Below are positions 5,719-8,458 of a stretch of 8,458 nt of DNA, piece by piece; position 1 is the first letter of the stretch; every line of letters begins with the position of its first letter. The stretch comes from Nitrospira sp. (GTDB lineage Bacteria; Nitrospirota; Nitrospiria; Nitrospirales; Nitrospiraceae): positions 1-8,458 of the forward strand of contig JABMDG010000055.1 of NCBI GenBank assembly GCA_015904045.1. Reading direction: 5' to 3'. The notes below the pieces were generated by a model. It ran no database searches. It saw nothing but the letters and a program-made list of their open reading frames with translations, and was not told the DNA's origin. Position numbers and translations under genes: made by a program.

Positions 5719-6023
5719 CGGATCTTTCGACCACGATTGCAGGTGTGAGATTTCCCAGCTGTTTCATGAATGCCGCCGGGGCTCTCTGCGTCACGCGTGA
5801 TGAACTTGTGGCGTTGGGAAAGTCTGCAGCCGGTGCGATCGTGACCAAGTCGATGACGGTCGAACCGCGCCAGGGCGTGCGCCGTAGTCCGCAGACTATA
5901 CCCGGCAGCCCACAGACGACTCGGTTCTTCCCGTTCCATGAGGGTCAGGCGGCGATAGCGAGCCGTGTGCAACTCCTTGGCTCCTGGAATCACCAGAATA
6001 CTGGGGATGCATTAGAATCCTGA
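5715..6023 (+). pseudogene. pyrD: truncated class 1A dihydroorotate dehydrogenase (pyrD remnant)
   Basis: Dihydroorotate dehydrogenase makes orotate in pyrimidine synthesis. The first 54 codons (5715-5876) match the class 1A start closely: TTIAGVRFPSCFMNAAGALC (6-25), with the FMN-binding N-A-x-G element, then LVALGKSAAGAIVTKSMT (31-48), where Lys45 is the expected FMN-contacting lysine, and VEPRQG. Intact enzymes continue with GNPxPRY and about 250 more residues including the catalytic Cys and orotate-binding Asn residues. Here the frame instead reads 48 unrelated codons to a TGA at 6021-6023, in sequence that on the opposite strand encodes part of an IS30-type transposase. The gene is thus non-functional. 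Its ATG overlaps the ABC gene stop (ATGA), so it was once translated in tandem with it. A working pyrD must exist elsewhere if the organism makes its own pyrimidines. Confidence 0.8.
5871..5993 (-). mobile_element. IS30-type transposase N-terminal remnant
   Basis: On the minus strand the frame reads ARYRRLTLMEREEPSRLWAA followed by GYSLRTTAHAL. This matches the N-terminal HTH (HTH_38) of IS30-family transposases, where a YRxLxLxEREEISRxLAAG-SLR-IA--L pattern is normally followed by GRxPSTISREL. Only about 35 residues are left. After the AHAL residues (5882-5871) the frame enters the antisense of pyrD and the similarity ends. The DDE catalytic domain and the far end of the element are missing. 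A possible GTG start is at 5993. I could not identify terminal inverted repeats or a target duplication. The assignment is from family pattern recognition, not from a search. Confidence 0.65.
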
Positions 6024-6032
6024 ACATGCATC
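6006..6032. repeat. GATGCAT/ATGCATC inverted repeat after the IS remnant
   Basis: GATGCAT (6006-6012) and ATGCATC (6026-6032) are perfect seven-base inverted arms with a 13-base loop. They fall just outside the IS30 remnant and overlap the end of the chimeric pyrD frame. The feature could be a leftover IS end, a weak terminator or chance. Confidence 0.35.
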
Positions 6033-6048
6033 GGAACCTTTTGGCAGG

Positions 6049-6077
6049 TTGCTGTACTCGCCGTGCTTCGCTATGCT
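6049..6077 (+). promoter_or_regulatory. possible promoter of the AI-2E permease gene
   Basis: TATGCT (6072-6077, four of six consensus) lies 17 bases after TTGCTG (6049-6054, three of six). If used, transcription begins near 6084, which favours an initiation codon at 6087 or 6114 over the GTG at 6063. The match is weak. Confidence 0.25.
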
Positions 6078-6086
6078 AGTTCGCAG

Positions 6087-7202
6087 ATGCCACATCAACC
6101 TGAGCACCCGACGATGTCGAAGGCCAGCAGGCTGACGCATATCGCGTTGATGGCCGGGACACTGGCACTCGCCGGATTCATCCTCAGCCCGCTATTTTCT
6201 CCAATCCTCTGGGCCGTCGTGCTGGTGTATGCACTGTATCCGCTGTATGGCCTGGTCCTCCGTGCTACCGGTGGACGGGAAGCGCTGAGCGCCTTTCTCC
6301 TGTGCGCAATCATGACCATTGGACTCCTGCTTCCGCTGTTCTATCTCACGCTTCTCGTCGCGCAAGATCTCGCAGGGATGGTGTCCTCGCTGGCCACGTA
6401 CCTGCAGCAGGGCGAACTATCCGTAGGGGAAGGTTGGCGGCGGTACCCGGTGATTGCGGGGTTTGTCGTCCAATTTCAGAACCTCGAGCGGTTGACGGGG
6501 AGTGATTTGCAGTCGAGCTTGGTGACGGGCGTGGCTGATCTCGGGAAACTCCTGATTCAGCAGTCGACCAACGTGGTGAGCAATCTGGTGCAATGGGCGG
6601 TCGAGTTCGGCATCGTGCTGTTGTCCGCGTTCTACTTTTTCCGGGACGGAAAGCGCATCGTCGATTGGACGCAGGAGAATTTCCCGCTCACGCCGGAGCG
6701 CCGCCGGTTGGTTCTGACACGCTTCGACGAAGTGGTCAAAGGCGCCGTGTACGGCAATACGATCGTGGCGTTGCTGGAAGGGGTCATCGGCTGGCTGGCA
6801 TTCTGGTCGGTGGGATTACCGTCCCCGATCCTGTGGGGCGCCGTCATGGCCATCACGGCGTATATCCCGTTCGTGGGGGCTGCGCTGGTCTGGATTCCGG
6901 CTGCGGTCTATTTGGCAATCCAGGGGGCGTATATGCAGGCAGGGGCGCTGGTCGCGGTGGGAATTGTGTTGTCCGTGGTGATCGACGAACTGGTCAGGAA
7001 CATGATTGTCGGTAAAGTGTCGAAAGTGCACTCGTTGATCATGTTTTTCAGTGTGATCGGAGGCATTCAGTTCTTTGGCCTGCTCGGGATCGTGGCCGGG
7101 CCATTGGTCGTCGCGGTGGCGTTGACACTGCTGGAGACGTACCGGAGTGATACGGCCGAGCCGGGTCCAATCGTGATGGACAGGCCTGAGGAGACAAGTT
7201 GA
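6087..7202 (+). CDS. AI-2E family (PerM/UPF0118) transporter
   Basis: The protein is a polytopic inner-membrane protein of 371 residues from this start. Hydrophobic segments lie at about 17-58 (two helices), 67-92, 172-186, 226-243, 250-280, 283-300 and 315-352. The soluble loop at 95-170 is family-typical. The conserved C-terminal block NMIVGKVSKVHSLIMFFSV (305-323), followed by IGGIQFFGLLGIVAGP (324-339), identifies the AI-2E exporter-like superfamily. Members include TqsA (autoinducer-2 export) and Na+/H+ antiporters, so the substrate cannot be assigned. Starts at 6063 (GTG), 6087 (ATG) and 6114 (ATG) are possible and none has a good ribosome site; 6114 would begin MSKASRL right before the first helix. 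It stands just downstream of the pyrD/IS30 scar and is probably transcribed alone. Confidence 0.9.
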   Translation: MPHQPEHPTMSKASRLTHIALMAGTLALAGFILSPLFSPILWAVVLVYALYPLYGLVLRATGGREALSAFLLCAIMTIGLLLPLFYLTLLVAQDLAGMVSSLATYLQQGELSVGEGWRRYPVIAGFVVQFQNLERLTGSDLQSSLVTGVADLGKLLIQQSTNVVSNLVQWAVEFGIVLLSAFYFFRDGKRIVDWTQENFPLTPERRRLVLTRFDEVVKGAVYGNTIVALLEGVIGWLAFWSVGLPSPILWGAVMAITAYIPFVGAALVWIPAAVYLAIQGAYMQAGALVAVGIVLSVVIDELVRNMIVGKVSKVHSLIMFFSVIGGIQFFGLLGIVAGPLVVAVALTLLETYRSDTAEPGPIVMDRPEETS

Positions 7203-7300
7203 AGTCGTCTTGGAGGAGGCCTCGGGTTGGTCACGCAGGCCGACGGAAAGGGTGAAGACAGGTCTGGCCTCAGTTTCTTTCTCCGTCGTCTTTACACGCG

Positions 7301-7441
7301 TTATCCCTGAATGACCCGAATCTGTTTGACGACGATCGCGAGCACCAGGAGGGCATGAATGAGTCCGCCTATGGTGTAGAAACCGACAAGGCCGAGAATC
7401 CAGAGAATGGCCGGATTGATTGCACTGGTCTCGAGTTTCAT
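7301..7441 (-). CDS. lmo0937-family (DUF5670-type) small membrane protein
   Basis: This 46-residue protein has a single hydrophobic region. It starts MKLETSAINPAILWILGLVG, continues with FYTIGGLIHALLVLAIVV (21-38) and ends KQIRVIQG. The pattern LWxLGLV-x-YTxGGxIHxLLVxAxVV-x-IRVIQG is that of the lmo0937/DUF5670 family, small two-segment membrane proteins often found near CsbD-like and other stress genes. The start is decided by AAGGAGG three bases upstream of the ATG at 7441 (minus strand). I see no promoter close upstream, so it may be read from the csbD-like gene 257 bases away. Function is unknown; a role in envelope or osmotic stress is inferred from its company. Confidence 0.8.
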   Translation of the reverse strand: MKLETSAINPAILWILGLVGFYTIGGLIHALLVLAIVVKQIRVIQG

Positions 7442-7698
7442 GGGCCTCCTTACGCTACAGCCTGATCCATCGGCAGTTGTTCTGTGGACGACGAATGGAT
7501 TCCTTGTGGCGTGGCTCCCTGTGGATGGCTCCGTCTCTCCTGCATCCGCTTCACATCTGACCCGTTGGCGTTCTCGCGTGGATCAGGTGTTAAGACGCCG
7601 GCCTGTCACGGCGGGCTTTGAACGCGGACATCCGTAATCCGACCTTGAGCATCTCACTCTCCTGCGTGTTCGAAGGAACCTGCGCCTTGCGGGGATCG
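7442..7698 (-). other. 257-base gap between the csbD-like and lmo0937-type genes
   Basis: No convincing gene is present. On the minus strand it holds a 20-codon frame (7652-7590) with AGGAG six bases upstream, and a 31-codon frame running into the ribosome site of the lmo0937-type gene. It also holds a small GTTC-CTTC-GAAC hairpin just after the csbD-like gene. Neither frame resembles a known protein. The stretch may be an untranslated region of a joint transcript. Confidence 0.3.
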
Positions 7699-7974
7699 TT
7701 ATTCGGTCTTGGCCTTTAACTCTTTCGCTTTGCCTTTGATACGTTCGCCGGCGGCTTTGGTATTGCCTTTTGCCCGCTCCATCGTCCCGCTCATTTTATT
7801 TCCCTGAGCATCTTCGATTAAGGCCTTCGTTTCGCCCTTCGCCTCTTGACCCTTGGCCTTCGCCTCCCCCTTCATGCTTTCCATCTTGGCTTTCGTGTCA
7901 TCGGCTTGAGTCATCTGTGGCATTGCGTAACACATACCGGTCACTGCGATAGCGGCTATCATAATCTTGTGCAT
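7699..7974 (-). CDS. secreted CsbD-like stress protein
   Basis: The 91-residue protein starts with a signal peptide (MHK, then the hydrophobic IMIAAIAVTGMCYAM, with probable cleavage after MTQA at residue 24), followed by a lysine/glycine/alanine-rich helical body. That body repeats a KG-x-AK pattern (MKGEAKAKGQEAKGETKA, then MERAKGNTKAAGERIKGKAK), as in the CsbD family of general-stress proteins. Usual CsbD proteins are cytoplasmic and about 60-70 residues, so the export signal is notable. The ATG at 7974 is chosen because AGGAGG stands four bases upstream; the frame continues open to 8094 but that part lacks a ribosome site and would bury the signal peptide. The mature protein has no Cys or Trp and looks disordered or coiled. 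It lies upstream of the lmo0937-type gene on the same strand. Function beyond stress association is not known. Confidence 0.8.
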   Translation of the reverse strand: MHKIMIAAIAVTGMCYAMPQMTQADDTKAKMESMKGEAKAKGQEAKGETKALIEDAQGNKMSGTMERAKGNTKAAGERIKGKAKELKAKTE

Positions 7975-8034
7975 TGAATCCTCCTGGTAAGAGTGGAATC
8001 CGTGGAACCTCCGAGCATGCCAATTACACAAGTT

Positions 8035-8049
8035 CAGCATCGGATGCTG
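8035..8049. promoter_or_regulatory. 15-base palindrome upstream of the csbD-like gene
   Basis: CAGCATC (8035-8041) and GATGCTG (8043-8049) are perfect seven-base arms around a single central G. The site is 60 bases upstream of the csbD-like start. The geometry (odd-centred, nearly no loop) suits a protein-bound operator rather than a transcript hairpin. I could not place a convincing -35/-10 pair near it. Confidence 0.4.
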
Positions 8050-8094
8050 CATATGAGGGCAATACTCGATGAACAAACGATATAACGAGCGCAC

Positions 8095-8458
8095 ACTGTC
8101 GTAATGATACCCAGCGGGAGCTTGGAAAACTGATCAATAGTGAACAGGTGAGACGCGTTGGGAATTTGTGTTCCGGTGTGCTTCGTGGCGTTCTGCAGCT
8201 TTTTGGGGTTTGGGTCGCGCGGTCGACAGATCTTGACCGCGTCTGGTGTCACCACCCAGCCTACGTCGCTTGAATCGCAAAAACCCACAACAAGTAAACG
8301 ATGTTTGCCGGCGGTACCCAAGAGACAATCGCTCGCCTTTCGCCCACGGGCTGGCAGACGAACGCACGAATTGCGAACAGTACGCCATTGATGACCGTCA
8401 GCGGAAAGGTGACGAAAACTGAGACGGACCGCGCGCAGGCAGCTCACGGTCGTGGGAC
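8095..8458. other. 364 bases with open frames but no defensible gene
   Basis: Several frames are open on both strands (plus 8158-8391; minus 8134-8388 and 8034-8447), none with a ribosome site or a protein I recognise. One minus-strand frame without any start codon (8443-8261) reads a membrane-like sequence, SVFVTFPLTVINGVLFAIRA then later WVPPANIVYLLWVFAIQA, and ends in TAG; it could be the end of a decayed membrane-protein gene. The stretch may otherwise be a long intergenic or repeated sequence. No tRNA, CRISPR or clear promoter is visible. Confidence 0.3.

Noticed and set aside
7242..7287. GACGGA...TCCGTC inverted repeat between the converging AI-2E and lmo0937-type genes as a bidirectional terminator
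   Set aside because: The arms are short (seven pairs at most including the flanking C/G) and the loop is more than 30 bases; no T run follows directly, so I could not support a terminator.
7590..7652. A 20-codon minus-strand frame (MLKVGLRMSAF...) with AGGAG six bases upstream
   Set aside because: It is too short to judge, polar and basic, has no family resemblance, and lies in what looks like an untranslated region.
8150..8180. A GTTRRRY-type core (GTTGGGA) suggesting an integron attC site
   Set aside because: The last base is A rather than a pyrimidine and no matching paired arms or complementary site were found nearby.

Overview
The window reads as a moderately GC-rich bacterial chromosome with short intergenic gaps, ATGA start/stop overlaps and recognisable sigma70-type promoters. 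The gene mix suggests a Gram-negative, possibly Nitrospira-like (Nitrospirota) organism. It includes a MacB-type ABC exporter, a lipoprotein, ComF plus an FmdB-type zinc ribbon, MraZ, an AI-2E permease, a secreted CsbD-like protein and a tiny lmo0937-type membrane protein. That assignment is inference from gene content and sequence style; no rRNA or other marker gene is present.

Layout. At the left edge is the end of an ABC ATPase (1-178), overlapping by one base a MacB-type permease (178-1413). A structured 264-base gap follows, then a small lipoprotein gene (1678-2076) with an extended -10 promoter, a consensus ribosome site and a downstream hairpin. From 2294 to 4855 two minus-strand operons are arranged head to tail. 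The upstream one is comF then an fmdB-type zinc-ribbon gene, 3 bases apart. The downstream one is a small excisionase-type HTH gene, mraZ and a RusA-type Holliday-junction nuclease gene, read from a TTGACA/TAGAAT promoter. A divergent promoter region (4856-5019) leads on the plus strand to a LolD-type ABC ATPase (5020-5718).

The ABC stop overlaps the start of a class 1A dihydroorotate dehydrogenase gene (pyrD). That gene is intact for only about 54 codons and then runs into an antisense remnant of an IS30-type transposase N-terminus (about 5871-5993). This is a scar of insertion followed by deletion. An AI-2E family permease gene follows (about 6087-7202).

The right end is read on the minus strand: a secreted CsbD-like gene (7699-7974) and, downstream of it, a 46-codon lmo0937/DUF5670-type membrane protein gene (7301-7441). 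Both have near-consensus ribosome sites. The last 360 bases (8095-8458) hold several overlapping open frames but no gene I can defend.

No wholly new multi-gene defence or metabolic system is visible. The items most worth a second look are the pyrD/IS30 junction, the HTH-mraZ-rusA operon outside the usual division and cell-wall cluster with operator-like repeats at its promoter, and the pair of tiny envelope-stress-type genes near 7301-7974.
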